Source: Eublepharis macularius | Lineage: Eukaryota; Chordata; Lepidosauria; Squamata; Eublepharidae | NCBI RefSeq assembly: GCF_028583425.1 | Contig: NC_072792.1 | Span: 154,882,676-154,946,675, forward strand | Reading direction: 5' to 3' | DNA length: 64,000 nt | In this document: piece after piece, positions 45,325-58,894 of the stretch | How positions within the stretch are numbered: the first letter of the stretch is position 1 | How the letters are laid out: the number at the start of each line of letters is the position of its first letter | The notes under the pieces: generated by a model | Databases searched by the model: none | Told to the model about the DNA's origin: nothing | The model's input: the letters and a program-made list of their open reading frames with translations, nothing else | Program-made: the position numbers and the translations under genes

Positions 45325-45850
45325 TCTCTTTGAGTATAAGAATGTAAGGCTAAGACCAAAAATCCATCCTGTTTTCAGCAATGGCCAGTCAGCCATATGC
45401 AGGGCATGCAGGCAACAGTACTCCCTTCTGCACATACACATACAGCATCACACACACTGCAACTCATATTCAGAGTGATGATAGCTTAGAACACAGAGGG
45501 TCCATTTAGCTGACATGATAGGTGTACCCATGCCTATTAACTATCCTTCAAGGAATGTGTCCTCTCTCCTTTGAAAACCATCAGAAGCACTGGCCACCAC
45601 CCCATCCTCCAGTGGCAGGTTCCATAAGTTAATTATTAATTGTGTGGAGAAGTACTTCCTTTTGTCTGTCCTGATCCCAGTCCATTTAATTGGGTGTCCA
45701 TGAGCAGGAGGCAGAGAACATTTGGTGTATCAAAGAAAAGAGTCCCAGGCAGGTGTGAAGCATTTCCAAAAGCCTCTCTATATGCAAGACTTTGTATGAT
45801 GCTCAGTGTTAGGTACATCTGGAATCTCCTTGCTTAGTTAGGCACTCTTA
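45325..45850 (-). repeat. CR1/L3-type LINE fragment, reverse
   Basis: ATCCATCCTGTTTTCAGCAA, CCTCCAGTGGCAGGTTCCAT, GAGAAGTACTTCCTTTTGTC and GGGTGTCCATGAGCAGGAGG follow the usual reversed order of this LINE. There is an internal unrelated stretch near 45430-45510. Confidence 0.65.
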
Positions 45851-47979
45851 AAAATAATTTGCAATTGTTGAAAAAGCCTCTCTTAAGGAATATGAATTCT
45901 TTCATTAATTCTGCTACTCACTTTGGCATGCTGCCAGATGTCTTTGCATGTTGCATATAATATCCTATACTGTACACTAGCACTGCACATTACCATGGTA
46001 ATTATCACTTGAACAATTGGCCTGTAATGATGAATGTTCCTCGTTTCCTTTTAAAGCCTCATTGGGTATACCTTGACTAAAAACTGTCTGTGATCCCATA
46101 TTCTAGAAGATGTAGCAATGGACTGGTAAATTGAATAAACCAATTATTCCTTTTAGAGATTACTAAAAGAAGGTGCTTATTTTAGCAGGAGTGTAGCTGG
46201 TATCTACAGAACAACCACCGCTGTTTGTGGAACAAGAGATCATCAAGGATTCTCTCATATGTAGAGTCTCCTTGACCAAAATTTTGGGAGATCTTATCAA
46301 ATCTCGGCAAAATTGTCATGTGTGTGACTTTACTATTAATTTTATTTGGAAAATTTGTGAAATTTTGATGTTACCTCTCCTGGGGATCAAGCCTCAAGGG
46401 GAAGAGCATTCCACCTCATCTCTGGGCATCAACCTTCTTTACCTCTGATGGCGGCTGCATGGAGAGACTGGTTTGTGTGAGAGAACTTAATTGTTAGATT
46501 CGACTGAGAATGCTGGCAAGCTTGGGGAGAACATTTTGATAGCTGGTTAAGAATATTCCTCTCATAAGATATTTAATAATAATACAGCCTAGTCTGCTCT
46601 AGCAGCTGGTCTAAGTCATTTGTTGTGGGAGGAACTAATGTCCAGCAATGGGCTGTACATCCTCAATCAAAATGGTTTTAGCACAAAATATACCATTAAA
46701 TGGATTTTTAAAAAACACTTGAATTTTGTTATATATTTTTGCCTAATAGATAGATTAGTAGTTTTCTATGTCAGCTTGTTACTACATTTTCTGATGGGCT
46801 GATATTTTTACTTTTGTGTACAACTGAGAATGTTCTCAGTTTTCAGAACTGACAAAGGGTTTGAAATTGGTGTATGTCAGATTTTTTTTTAAAAAAACCT
46901 TTGTGTGGGTACCCTTTATTTCATGGCCTTAATTTCTTCCTTTTCTTTGATGAAATGGACGACTGAATTGGACCCAGTGAGGTGTGCTTAGACGTACATT
47001 TCCTGTAATGAGCTGGCATATGCGCTGGAGGGGGGCCAAGGGGTAGCAGGGTTCTGTTGAACAGTATGTGGATCCTTAAACATGCAGGTCTATATGAGGC
47101 CCTTCCATTTTTACCTTCCCCTGTTTCATGCACTTTCAGTCCATTCTGGAAACTAGTAGATCTAGCAAGGAAATGGGTGATGTATGTAATAAATAGGTAT
47201 GGCATGTGGTAATTAATAGCTGGGCAAATAATCTTTTATTGCACTGGTGAGCTAGATTTAGCAATCTTTCATTTTGGCAAAATTCTGAACCCATTATTTG
47301 TGCAAAACTGCTCTGTCCATGCTGACTTGAAGATTCCCCCATTGAGTTATATGAGACTTTTCATCACAAGTAAATGTACATAGGCTTGCATTCCTATGCA
47401 TGTATGCTTATAAGTATTTCATTGAACTCAGGGACAATTAATTTTCAGGTCAAGCTGGATAGAATTTGGATTTTCAGATACAATCAAATTAGGAATGGTA
47501 GTTGCTCCAGCGCCAAACATGGAGTTGCTCTGGAAAAGTATTAACAATATTTCACACCTTTACTTGGTCTTTTTCAAAAAATCTGAAGGTTGAGACTCTC
47601 AGAGTTATCCGATTTTATATTCATAATAATCCAACATCTCACAAAAACGCTTCCTCAAACATGGAAATTGCAGCCAGAATATGCAGCTGGGGTGCTGGTG
47701 GTTGGCAGAGGTTACCCAGAGTTAGCTCACCTGTGTGGCCCTTTGCTCAGATGACTAACAGTCTCTTCTTATTCTTGTAAATCCCACTATTACAATAGGG
47801 TTTGTACTCAAATTATGGATTGTAAACCTAAAATTTAAAGTTTACAAATGTCAGCCTTACTATGGCTTGTTTTAAGATTATCAAATCTTAAAATTGTATT
47901 CAGATATGCACTGAAAGCCACTACTCACTGAACACTGGTGTGATTGCTTGAGTTTGTACATTTCTAATAATGCCATCCC
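45851..47979. other. Non-coding DNA
   Basis: No recognised repeat or exon. Open frames of up to 94 residues have no domains. Confidence 0.4.
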
Positions 47980-48280
47980 AAGGAACCTCGTGGTGCAGAG
48001 TGGTAAGCTGCAGTACTGCAGCCTAAGCTCTGCTCACAACCTGAGTTTGATCCTGGCGGAAACTGGGTTCAGGTAGCCGGCTCAAGGTTGACTCAACCTT
48101 CCATCCTTCCGAGGTCGGTAAAATGAGCACCCAGTTTCCTGGGAGTAAAGTGTAGGTGACTGGGGAAGGCAATGGCAAACCACCCCATAAAAACTGCCCA
48201 GAATACGTTGTGATGTGACGTCCCCTTATGGGTCAGTAAGGACTCAGTGCTTGCACAGGGGACTACCTTTACCTTTTAAA
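47980..48280 (+). repeat. Sauria (ACA-type) SINE, second copy
   Basis: AGGAACCTCGTGGTGCAGAG, GCAGTACTGCAGCCTAAGCT, CCGAGGTCGGTAAAATGAGC and GGGACTACCTTTACC. Colinear with 41845-42151 but with slightly more changes. No clear target duplication. Confidence 0.88.
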
Positions 48281-49146
48281 GCAGCATTAAACCTTTCTAA
48301 CCCTCACTTACTTCACTGCACTTAGAAGGGTATTGCTATACAAGATGGTGCTCAAAGACTTGTAACCAGGATCCATTTGGCTAAACTCTTCTCAAAGTAT
48401 TCACAATGCAGAGTTCTCTCATTGCTGTCTTTATGGACAGCAGTGTTTCCTTACTGAACCCCAAGGGGTTTAAATGGATGCAGTGTTGCCTTTTTTAAAA
48501 TATTACTTGCTTCGGAGCTGTAATGCAGAGAAAGGCTTCCACGGGAAGAGAGGCAGGCAGTGATAGCCTTAATTTTCCCAGCTGTTGGTATTCTGTTCCC
48601 TTTTATCCGCCAGCTTTGCCGTCACTTTGTTTCCTCTCTAATGGCATGAGCCGGGATGTCATAATATCCAAAATGAAATGTACCAGAAAAATGTAATACA
48701 TTAGAGTCAAGCTTGTAGAGTAATTGAAGAATAAAACTGAATTTTAAACAACAATAGACTACATTATGGGCTAGTTGTGGATTGACTGCTGTGCAGCAAC
48801 ATGTGCCAGAGATATGGGGTGCCATGTGATCTCACTGTTGACGGCAATATTCCTTGCTAAGTGGTAATAAAAAGTGCACAACTAGAGAGCAATATGGCAC
48901 AACAGCAGCATAAGAATTGCTATGTTGGTTGCATTGTAGGTTTCATAATAGCAGCTACAGAGCACATCTCAAGTGCTTCACATACATTTTCTGAGGCTGG
49001 AAGTGGTGTTTAAAACACAGGTGGCTTAACATGGTGTACTTGCACACTTGTTGTGTCTCTCTGGGCGCCTCTGGTAAGGAGTTCTGCATGTATCTGAATC
49101 AGTGATAAAACTTGCGCCTGCCAGAGGTAAAGTGGGATATTTATTT

Positions 49147-49360
49147 ACTGTAGCATAGTGGTTAAGTAGTTGGACTGTGAATTAGCACTCTGCTGGTTCA
49201 AATCCCACTATTGCCATGAGCTCAGCAGGTGGCCTTGGGTAAGCCACTCTTCTCAGCTCCAGCTCTGTTGTGGGGACAATAACAACAATGACCTTGTCCA
49301 CCATTCTGAGTGTCCACTGATCAAACTAGAAGAGCAGTATATAACTACAGTTACTTATTG
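49147..49360 (+). repeat. tRNA-derived SINE ('GCATAGTGGTTAAGTAGTTGG' type)
   Basis: GCATAGTGGTTAAGTAGTTG, B box GGTTCAAATCCC, GGCCTTGGGTAAGCCACTCT and the end AAACTAGAAGAGCAGTATAT. Confidence 0.8.
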
Positions 49361-49779
49361 TTGCTCAAAACACACCACAAGAAGTAGCAGCTCCTCTTCC
49401 AAACTGGGTGAAGGAACTCAGATATTTTTCTCCAGGCTCTAATCCTTAAGCAGCCCCACCAGGAGACCCAGAGGCTAAGAGAACAGCTTACATAAGACAA
49501 GCATATAAACAAGTAGCTGAGATGAGATTTGAACTCTGGTGGAGGGGGCGCTTCCTATGTTCTTGACCCACTAGTCTTTCACCAGCTAAAATGCTCGTGT
49601 CATTCTAAAATAGTCCAATATGCTTTAACGGGGCACGTACGTTTCTGTTAAGACCGTGGTTTCATTTTCTGTAGATCATAAAGGAAATCCGAAAAAGGTA
49701 AACCTCTCATCCTGCCATTAGAACAATTTAGAATTCATTAGAGGAATTTCCATTCTTCTAATTTCATGAATATGTCTGA

Positions 49780-50012
49780 GCCTGTGTGGTGTAACACTAG
49801 GCGTCAGATGAGTATATGAGAGTCCCAAGTTCAGATCCCGCTCGGCTAAGGAAGCTTGCTGGGTGACCTTGGGCCACTCACACATGCTCAGCCTTACCTA
49901 CCTCACAGGGTTGTTATTTTAAGATTAAAATGGCGGCAAGGAGAAGGAAGTAAGCCACTCTGAGTTCCCAGCAGGAAGCAAGGCAGGGTATAGATAAATA
50001 ATAATAAATTTA
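49780..50012 (+). repeat. tRNA-derived SINE, third type
   Basis: CCTGTGTGGTGTAACACTAG, a B-box-like GTTCAGATCCCGC, GCTGGGTGACCTTGGGCCAC, CCTCACAGGGTTGTTATTTT and a TATAGATAAATAATAATAAA end. Confidence 0.7.
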
Positions 50013-50224
50013 TTTTGCACAAGCTTTATTTTCCCAAGGAAACTTAAAACATTTTCTTTTTTCCCTTTTGGCTGAGAGTTAGACTAAGCATTTGCCTGGG
50101 AAGCCATCTGTCTCCTTGTCTTATATCCTTGTACTTAATACATCTATTTGGAATTAAGTTCCTTTGATTTCAATAGAAATGACTTCTAAGTAGGTGTGCT
50201 TAGGATTGCATCTCTAATTACTTT

Positions 50225-50490
50225 AGAAGAAGCTTGATCAATTGACTCTTGGCACACTGATCTTCGATGAGGGGGTGAGCAGGGATGAGCTTTCATGGCT
50301 CTTTCTTATGTGCCCAGGGTAATGCCAATTGCCATTTGGGATCAGGAAAGAATTTTCCTGGAGGTTTTTTTGTCTTCATCTGGGCATTGAGCAGGGGGTC
50401 ATTGGGGGAGTGGAGGGTACCTGGGAAGTTCTTGCATTGTGCAGGACTAGATGACCTTTGGGTTCATTCCAGCTCTCTGCTTCTATGATT
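50225..50490 (+). repeat. CR1 LINE 3' end
   Basis: GGTAATGCCAATTGCCATTT, TTCCTGGAGGTTTTTTTGTC, GCAGGACTAGATGACCTTTG and CAGCTCTCTGCTTCTATGAT are the forward CR1 end. A palindromic MITE (50140-50215) precedes it. Confidence 0.8.
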
Positions 50491-50984
50491 TCTAGGTATT
50501 GCTGTTGAAGTCTCTTGCCATTAAAAGTCATGGGTCACTTTCAAGAAAAGGCACCTCAGGGAATGCATTTTACTACAGAATCAGTAGGGTTGTTTTGAGG
50601 CTCTCCACTAGTATTGAGCATGACAACATACCATCAAAACACTTGTTTCCTATCATGCACAGTTGAAAAGCAACAGCATTTCAGCAGCATATTCTCTCTT
50701 AGGGCCATTTCATCTCATTTTGTGGGGTACACCAAATCTGTTTCAGATGTACGGTTCCAAATGTAGAGTGTGAAAACCACACACACGTGTTTTCATATGC
50801 ATTCATGGCTAGCTGTACAGTACAGTTAACACACCTAGTTTTGTCTGTGCACAGTATGCGTGTTACTGGAAATGACTGGAAGAATGCACTTCAAATGCAT
50901 TTGTACATGTGAGATGGGTCTTGTTCACACGTGGTTCTGTCTTCACGCAGTGGGGCATGCGCCCTCTTTCACAGCATATAAAAC

Positions 50985-51905
50985 ATAAGAAGATAAGAAG
51001 GATCCTGGTGGATCAGACCAGTGGTCCATCTAGTCCAGCATCCTGTCTCACTCAGCAGCCGACCTCTGGAGCCAGACTCGGGAGAGCCAGCAACAGGGTC
51101 TAGAGGCCAAGGCCTTCTCCTGATTCTCCCTCCTGGCAATCAGAGGTCTGCTGCCTCTGAATGTGGACCTTCCCTTTAGCATCTGTGGTTAGTAGCCACT
51201 GATGACCTATCCTTCATGAATCTGTCTAATTCCCCTTTAAAGCTGTCTTTGCCTGTGACCATCACCATATCGTCTGGCAGCCAATTCCACATTTTAATCA
51301 CTCAGTGTAAAGAATTTCCTTTTAGCTGTCCTAATTCTACTGTCCTTCAACTTAATCAGATGCTCTCAAGGTCTGGTGTTTGGGGAGAGGGAGAAAAAGT
51401 TCTCTCTTTACCCCCATGCATACACCTCTATCATGTCTCTTCCCCCCACCCTTAGTTGTCTCTTTTCTACACTGAAAAGTCCGAGACTCTTCAGTCTTCC
51501 CTCATAGGAAAAGTGCTCCCTAATCATCTTGGTTGTCCTCCTTTGTACTTTTTCCAGCTCTGCAATGTCCTTTTTGAGAGACAGAACTGCACACACTATT
51601 CCAAATGAAGCTGCACTGTAGATCTATACAGGCACATTATAATATTCGCTGTTTTGTTTTCAGGCACATTCCTGATCATTCCCGTCATACAGTTTGCATA
51701 TTCACTGCTGCAGTACACTGGGTTGACATTTTTATTGAGTTCTCCACTATAACTCCAAGGTCTCTTTCCCCCTCAGTCTCAGCAAGTTCAGACCTCATTA
51801 GCATATACTTGAAGTTTGGAGTTTTTATTCCAGTGTGCATTCACCTTGCACTTTACCATTGGACTTCATTTGAGCTATGTCATGTGGATAGGTTCCACTC
51901 ACATG
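50985..51905 (-). mobile_element. CR1/L3-type LINE 3' part, reverse, with ORF end
   Basis: A minus-strand frame (51596-51408) reads [20 protein letters not shown], then [15 protein letters not shown] and DMIEVYAWG, the conserved end of the CR1/L3 reverse transcriptase protein. The 3' UTR follows to the left, ending near ATCTAGTCCAGCATCCTGTC. It is 5'-truncated beyond 51905 and only a few frames are open. Confidence 0.8.
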
Positions 51906-51950
51906 ATAAATCTGCTTCAAAATGTGGTGGTGGTTGGATCACTTAACCAT

Positions 51951-52198
51951 AACAACAACAACATTCGATTTATGCCCTTCAGGACAATTTAACACCCACT
52001 CAGAGCGGTTTACAAAGTATGTCATTATTATCCCCACAACAACAATCACCTGTGAGGTGGGTGGGGCTGAGAGAGCTCCTAGAAGCTGTGACTGACCCAA
52101 GGTCACCCAGCTGGCTTCAAGCAGAGGAGTGGGGAATCAAACCTGGATTTCCAGATTAGAGTCCCGTCACTCTTAACCACTACACCAAACTGGCTCTC
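51951..52198 (-). repeat. tRNA-derived SINE ('AGTTTGGTGTAGTGG' type), reverse
   Basis: ATTTATGCCCTTCAGGACAA, AACACCCACTCAGAGCGGTT, GACCCAAGGTCACCCAGCTG and CCACTACACCAAACTGGCTC. Complete apart from small changes. Confidence 0.85.
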
Positions 52199-53474
52199 AA
52201 ACTAGCCTATTTGGCCATTTCTTCTGGGTGACTCATATTACAATATAGGGGATTTAAGTGGGTGGAGTCTAATGTAGTAAATGCAGACTTTGAAGTTGCA
52301 ATAAGTGTGTTTAGTGTTTAGATTTGGAGAGGTCCTTAATGACCAATTTAGAGAATCCTTGCTGTGAAGCCTTGATTGTGCAGCTGACAATTTTAATTTG
52401 TCTCTGTTTTTACTTTTTAAGTCAGGGGAAAACCCAGTTTTGATATTAGTAAGCAGCAAAATCCTATTGAACTCTACGTTGCTGCATTCCTTTAAAGCTA
52501 AGTATAGCCAACAGATGTGAGTTGCATCCATCAGTGTGTTTTGCAGTATTTAAATTAATCTAGTAATGCATCCAGCTTTTATTAAATCCAGGGCATAAAA
52601 CAAATAGATCATTCTTATTCCATTTTAATGTTGCTAGGTAAGCTACTTTTGACTAAACTTGTAATTGTTCGATCCAGTTACAAATTCTAGGGAGCTCCTT
52701 TGATACAGTTTCATTTGGTCCTAAGTGGTTTCTAATCTGCAAACGCTTCAGGGCAAACAAATGAACTGCTAAACAACTTTCAGTTCTTAGTGGGGCTGAA
52801 GTAATTCAGTTGCCAGTAGCAAAGATTTTATTCCTTTGTGTATTTATTAAATATGTGAAGTGGTTCCTTTAAAAAACAAAAAAGCTTTTATCCAACATTA
52901 TCGTGAATATTGCAAGAAGCAAAAAAAAAGCATTTATACTTACAATAATATTAAACAGTATTGTATGTTTATTAATTAACAATTTTATGCAATATTAATT
53001 AAAAGAATATTGTATGTTTTTATATAACATGTACAATAAAAGCTGTTGATAAATGTCCAGCAATCAAGTCACTAGCAGTGTCGCCCAAAGGAGAGTTGGG
53101 TCTTTCTAAATCCATTTGCTTCGGTGTCATTGTTTTGGATGGCTCTCCAGTTGGTAAAATGAGGTTTTTAAAAATGCCTATTAAAATGTTTTGTTTATGC
53201 TTCTTAGGGAAGAAGTCCCACTGTGCCAGGGACCAATACAGGAAAGAGACTTTCCCATAAATTAGCAAATCTCACCTTTCTCTGAGATTAAAATCAGGAT
53301 TGATGATAGCTCCTAGAAACAAGAATTCTGTCCAGGTCCTTGCTGATCTGAAATGCCAATAATAATATTAAAATTCTTAGGCCTGGTTCATGTACGCCTC
53401 CAGGCTCTTTGTGTACTGGAACAGCAGCATGCACTTTCTCTCCTCTACACACACCAAGTGATGTCTGACGTAGC
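52199..53474. other. Non-coding DNA
   Basis: AT-rich, with AATATT/ATTAAT-rich runs at 52920-53010. No exon or known repeat. Confidence 0.4.
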
Positions 53475-53684
53475 TTTGCCAACCCTGAGTTGGGAAATTC
53501 TTGAGATCTGGGGGTGAAGCTGGGGGAGGCCAAGGTTTGGGGGGTTGAATGAGCTCAGCAGGGTATGATGCCCCAGAGTTCACCCTCCAAAGCAGCCATT
53601 TTCTCCAGGGGAACTGATTTCTGTAGCCTGGAGAGGAGTTATAATTCCAGGAGAATGCTAGGCCCCACCTGGAGGTTGGTAACC
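53475..53684 (-). mobile_element. hAT-like MITE, AGGGTTGCC family, reverse
   Basis: TTTGCCAACCCTGAGTTGGG at the left, AGCAGCCATTTTCTCCAGGG inside and ACCTGGAGGTTGGTAACC at the right match the family in the orientation of the copy at 27215. Confidence 0.65.
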
Positions 53685-56451
53685 GGGACTCCTCATGTAC
53701 ACAGCCATGAGAATATGCACTCGTTTCCACAGTCTTTCTTCCTCCTATTAATGAGCATTAATAGCAACAAGTTGGAGTCTTGAGGACTCCCTTTGCTTAA
53801 TCCCCACTGCATTGGAGAGTCACGATTTACTCCTGTCACTGAGGGCCTGTCATGAAAATACTGGAACCAGTTCAGGATCATGGCAGTTCTGTAGCTGCTG
53901 AATTGTTATCTGACAGTCCACAGTTTTAGAGGCTGCTGAGAGGTGTACTAAATGCAACAGGAAAACAAAGCAGTTGCTGGATTAATTGTTTGGGAAAAGT
54001 AGATGTGTTGCTGAACTGTCCTTGAATTGTTCCATTTTGATATGGATGTTTCCAAAAACATAATAATTGTAATAAAACAAGCATTTAATGTTCCTTTCCA
54101 CATGTTGGATCAAAGGAAGGAAGGAAGGTGACTAAAATTTTTGAAATACAAGTGTGTTGTCCTCTATTTGTTCTTACTGCCAACTTCTGTTGCCATGGAA
54201 ATGGCATCAAAGCCTTCCCGGGGCTGAGAGTGAGAGCCCTGCGTTGTGGAGTTTCTCCACCAAGCACTGCGGCTTCTGCAACCTCTGCTCATGCCGGTGG
54301 GCCCTGCATGCTGAGATCCTGTGCAAACCCCACTGACGCAGGAGGAGGCTGAGTAGCTGCTATGGCTGCTGGGGTGGCACTTCTCAGCTGTTTGTCCCCA
54401 TTTTAAAAATTGATACTTTTTAAAAATATCAAATACTTGATTTACTGGAGCAATAGATAATATGAGATTGGCAGAAAAGGTATAAAAATGGGATCCCTCT
54501 CCTTTGAGAAATAAACTTGTTTGCAACCCAAACTGTGTTTTAATGGAGGGGGGATTGGCAAAAGATATACCATGCAAGTGTTTTCTATATAGTTTTAATT
54601 CCGCAGTCTTCATCATGGGCGGGCAATTTCTTTGTAGTTGTGGTTCTGTGGTGGTTAATACCAGCAGTAGAATGTGGGAAGGCAAATGCTGGGATGTAAT
54701 TTAAAGAAAGAGTGATTCCACAGGTGAATAATCTTCTAAATCTGAACATCTGCTAGATGGTATATATGTATGCAAACTAATTCAGTTTGAAAGATGGAGC
54801 TAGAGGGCTGTAGAGAATAGAGCATTGAACTTGACACGTATTCATATCCCAGCTCAGTCATGAAACTTAGGCCCAGTCTACATGAGCAGCAGAAAGGGAT
54901 CAGTGGTAGAATCCTGTGCTGATAGAGTAAGTGAGGGCACTCGTGTTGGAACATTAAAACTCCCTGCATGTAAAAACTAGCATGTAAAGGAGTGGGCTGG
55001 GCTGCAATATTTCTTCTTGACATGCTGGCTTCTTATTTGCAAGGGGGGGAGTGTTACGATGGCAAGCATTCACAAATGGTGCTCCCCCATCTGTTGCTCT
55101 ATTGCAGAATCCAACCCTTGCGTTCTGCTGCATTGGCAGAATAAATTTATTCTGCATCGGCAGAATAAATTGCCATTTAATGACTTCGGGTTAGTCATTC
55201 TCTCACCCTGACTGACAAGATGAAGTTGTTGTGAGGATAAGGGCCAAACCACCAAGACTTTAACACCCGTCCCAACTCAGTTTCTCCACAGCCAGCTCCA
55301 AAGTGGGGCAGATATGTCTCCCCCCCCCCCGGACCTTTTTGGCTCAGGGAAACGGCTGCTGTGCGGCTTCAGAGAAGGTGAGTTGGGTCCCAGGCACCCA
55401 AACCTGATTTGTTTAAAAAAATCTTGTGTTGTTTAGACCTAAAATGGAATACACCTTTGAGAATGGACGATATACAAACGTGCCAATAAAAAATAAATAA
55501 GTGCAGGGCTATGTTTGGAAACTGCAGTCATGGGTGGTTTGTTGTTTGGGAGAAATTCCTCTGGTGCTATGGCTGAGAGCCAATTGTATCTAAAGTGGCT
55601 TGTATCAGCCACAATTCCTGATAGAGGAGGACAGGTGGGGTCAGAGATCCATAGACTCTGATTTACATGGCAGCAGCAGGTGTGCTTGCACAGAATATTA
55701 TTACAGTGATCAGCCAATGGAGGCCCAGTTGATATCTGTCGCCTGTATGAAATGCTTTCAGCCTTGTCTCCAATTTTCAGGGGAAATCACAACGCCTGAT
55801 GCTTCTTCCCCTGCTCCCCCTCCCCCCATCCAATTCTGCATGCTCCTGAGCCAGGTATAAAGATATTTTTGCATCTTAAAACTATTGGAGAAATTAGAGA
55901 GCTTATAAATCAAGCTATCAATCAACAGTTTAGTTTTATCACTGAAGTCTGGAAAGGAAGACGGACAAGGTGCTTTGCGTGTTTTATGTTTTGTATCTCC
56001 ACTACAATAAACAGATCAAAGAATAAAAAACTGTGGCCACAATCTTCCAGTTACATCAGACTTGATTTCCATGGGAATTGACAAGATTGGTAGAGGACTA
56101 TATGTGAGCGTGTCTTATCCTTTGTTTATTTAATTAAGCTTTATACACTGTCTTTTGATTGAATGATCTCTAAAGTAGCTTACAACGGATTAAAACAAGA
56201 TGGGATTCTCTTTCTGGCTCATCTCTTGGTGGTAAGAAAGACAGACACAGAGTATGTGGGATGTCAAAAGCTTGTGGCTGTTCTTGCCGTTCTTGCTGCT
56301 GATCTTCAGACCCCTGTGGTGAATCTTGGGGAATTAATTCCCCTCCCAGAAGTATTCTGCCAGGTAGCACTAGTTAAAACCTCCTGTAGCAAGTGGAACT
56401 CCCTGCACACAGTCCTCACTCTGTAGTGTATTTGCTTCCAGTGTATATATA
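53685..56451. other. Non-coding DNA
   Basis: No exon was recognised. There is a C run at 55319-55330 and a perfect 20-bp palindrome at 55136-55155. A 173-residue minus-strand frame (54685-54164) is the longest of the right half but has no domain and lies across AT-rich and GC-rich patches, so I treat it as chance. Confidence 0.4.
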
Positions 56452-56680
56452 GCTGCTGTAGTATAGTGGTTAAGTGGTTGGGTTGCAAATTAGCACTCTT
56501 GCTGGTTCGAATCCCACTACTTCCATGAGCTCAGCAGTTGGCCTTGGCTAAACCACTCTTCCAGACCCAGCTCCTAGTGGTATTGTGGAGATAATGATGA
56601 CACTGACTTTGTTCACCGCTCTGAGTGAGGCACTAATCTGTCTAGAAGAGTGGTACATAAGTGCAATTATTATTATATTT
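56452..56680 (+). repeat. tRNA-derived SINE ('GTATAGTGGTTAAGTGGTTGG' type)
   Basis: GTATAGTGGTTAAGTGGTTG, B box GGTTCGAATCCC, TTGTTCACCGCTCTGAGTGA and GTCTAGAAGAGTGGTACATA. The best-kept copy of this type. Confidence 0.85.
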
Positions 56681-58894
56681 GTCTTCAGACTTTTGTGTAT
56701 TTCTAAAGAACTAATAAGTATACATCTAAGAAAAGCTAGAGTAGCTTTTCCTGACTAACAAGCCCAATCTCCTGAAAAATTTCTCAGTCCCTTGTGGTGA
56801 ACACACATGGTTAACCCATGAGATCCCATGTGTTACCTCAAGGGTTGCTGAATATTTTCAGTTGGAAGAGGAAGAACATGCTATTGTGCTTACTAGAATT
56901 TCTGTGAGACTTTGCTCTCAAGAAAGACTTAAATTCTGAATTATTTAATGGAGCTGTCCTGCTACGCCTGGAGAGCCATTTGTATGATTAATCTAAGCCT
57001 GAAGCCAGTCTCAAGCCTGGTTTATTTAACATGCCCCCCTAAGCAGTTTAAACACTGAAGACGTGAACCCTTTAAACTATGAAAGGTGCTACGGCTGCAT
57101 TTACTTAACTGTGCTTGTCAGGGCTAAGCTCACATTTATGTGACATTACAAGAAAGAACGATTGTGTGCTGTGATAAGGCAACGCCTGTGATAGGTTGCT
57201 GTGATTAGTGAGGGGGCTGGCAGCCACTCTTTAATGATTCTGCTGGTGTATTTTGCTTGTTCCCGGCACGCTGGTGGCCTTTCCTCCTTGAAGTCCTGTG
57301 TTATTATGTGATCTTCACTGGGAAGAACAATGCATACTTTCCGGTCCATTCACACATTGTGCAGGTATGTTGCTCTTCTATTTAATTCATAAGACAAAGG
57401 ATGAAAGCACAAAGGTTGCAGAACTCCGTGCTTAACACGGGTTTCTTAAAATGCATTAGCAGTTCCTAGCATAGCCTTTTTTGTGTGCTGGCTGCCTACT
57501 TTTCTGCAGTAAAGACATCTCTCTAGTATGTTATCCTGTGGTCTAACTTGAATTGTGAGGCAGAATCCACACATTAAAAACTGCACTTACGTTGTTGGAT
57601 TGTTTTAGAACTTGGGAGAGAGTGTCTCGTTCAAACTAATAATCTTGCCATTTTGGAAAATGGCTATTCAGTTGAAAATGCAGAGTATGCCCAAAGCCAG
57701 TAGTCTGCAGTAAACTGTTTCCCCCTTATTCCACTGACAACGGACATAGCTTTCAACTGAAAGGTAGTTTGTTTTGTATTCATTTGGCTCTCTGTGTTGT
57801 GTATTGACAAACCATTTTGGTCAATATCGTAAAATATTACTGCTGGAACACGTGACTTGATTTTTATCTAAAGGTTTATTTTAAAGATTCCAGTCATTGT
57901 GGTTTTGAAACTGCTTCCAGTCTTTTTAGTCCAAATAATGTACTCCCGATACTGCAATCTTGTATAGACTTACTCCAGTTAAAGCTCATCGATTTTAAGT
58001 TTAGACTGGAGTTAACTCTGCACAGTAGTTTGCATAGTAACTCTGCAATAGTTAGAATGCCTGAAGGGAATGGGAAATAGGCTGTGTAGAAATGAATTGG
58101 CAAGAAAATGACGTACGTATTTAATGTGTCCCAAAATAAGATGTCGGCTTCATTTGTCAAGCCTACATCTTTTATATTTATAGAAATGTGTACTTTTTGG
58201 CATTGGAAGTAAGGAAAAGTATGTCTTTAGATACAAGATCCCTCTCCGATCTCCTAGGTTACATATTCAGTAATCATGCTTCGGTCACACGTTAACGGTT
58301 CTTCACTGTAACAAACACAGGAATAACTCTAATGTAGTTCTAGTACTAAAACATCTTCTACAGGAAGTTTTCAGTGGGATTTGTATGAAGCCAGCCTGTG
58401 TTCCATTTGCATAGTTGTTGCTCAAAATAAAACCTGCTTATTTGTGGGGAAAGGAGGGGGGTGAGAAGATGTCAAGGCAACATAGTCTTGCTGCTTATTA
58501 TTGACTCTTTTTTTGCATTATTGTGTTTGGCTGTCTTACCAAACTTTTTGTTATTAAATTTATATTTAATAAGGTTCCTGTTTTTTTAAAAGAACATCTT
58601 TGGAGATTCTGTTTTTCACAACCTTTTCTGGTTCTCCTAACCATCTGGAGGGGCTGCACTCCTGGACGTTTTAGGTTATGTAGATGGAGCCTTCAAATAA
58701 AAATTTGTGGTGGGGATTTTTTTTGCTGAAGGATGAGTTCTGCTTGGTACTGCCTTCATTTCTGTGCTGACTTGTGTACCCAGCTCCAGTTGCCCCTTCT
58801 CCCTTTTCTTTTGGTGTTTATTCCAAGTGTCTGCATCTTTTTATGCTCAAATACCTTTTGTTTGTTTGTTTGCTTGCTTGCTTGTTTGCTTGCT
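56681..58894. other. Non-coding DNA with a MITE
   Basis: A palindromic MITE of the ACTCCAGT arm type is at 57945-58030 (CTTACTCCAGTTAAAGCTCA facing TTTAGACTGGAGTTAACTCT). The rest is unique AT-rich DNA without an exon. Confidence 0.45.

Noticed and set aside
54164-54685. 173-residue minus-strand open frame
   Set aside because: No domain, no splice or promoter context, and mixed composition. Length alone is not unusual in 64 kb.
56452-56560. Possible tRNA gene (good A- and B-box words)
   Set aside because: No cloverleaf with an acceptor stem could be drawn, and the sequence runs into a SINE body shared by several other copies.
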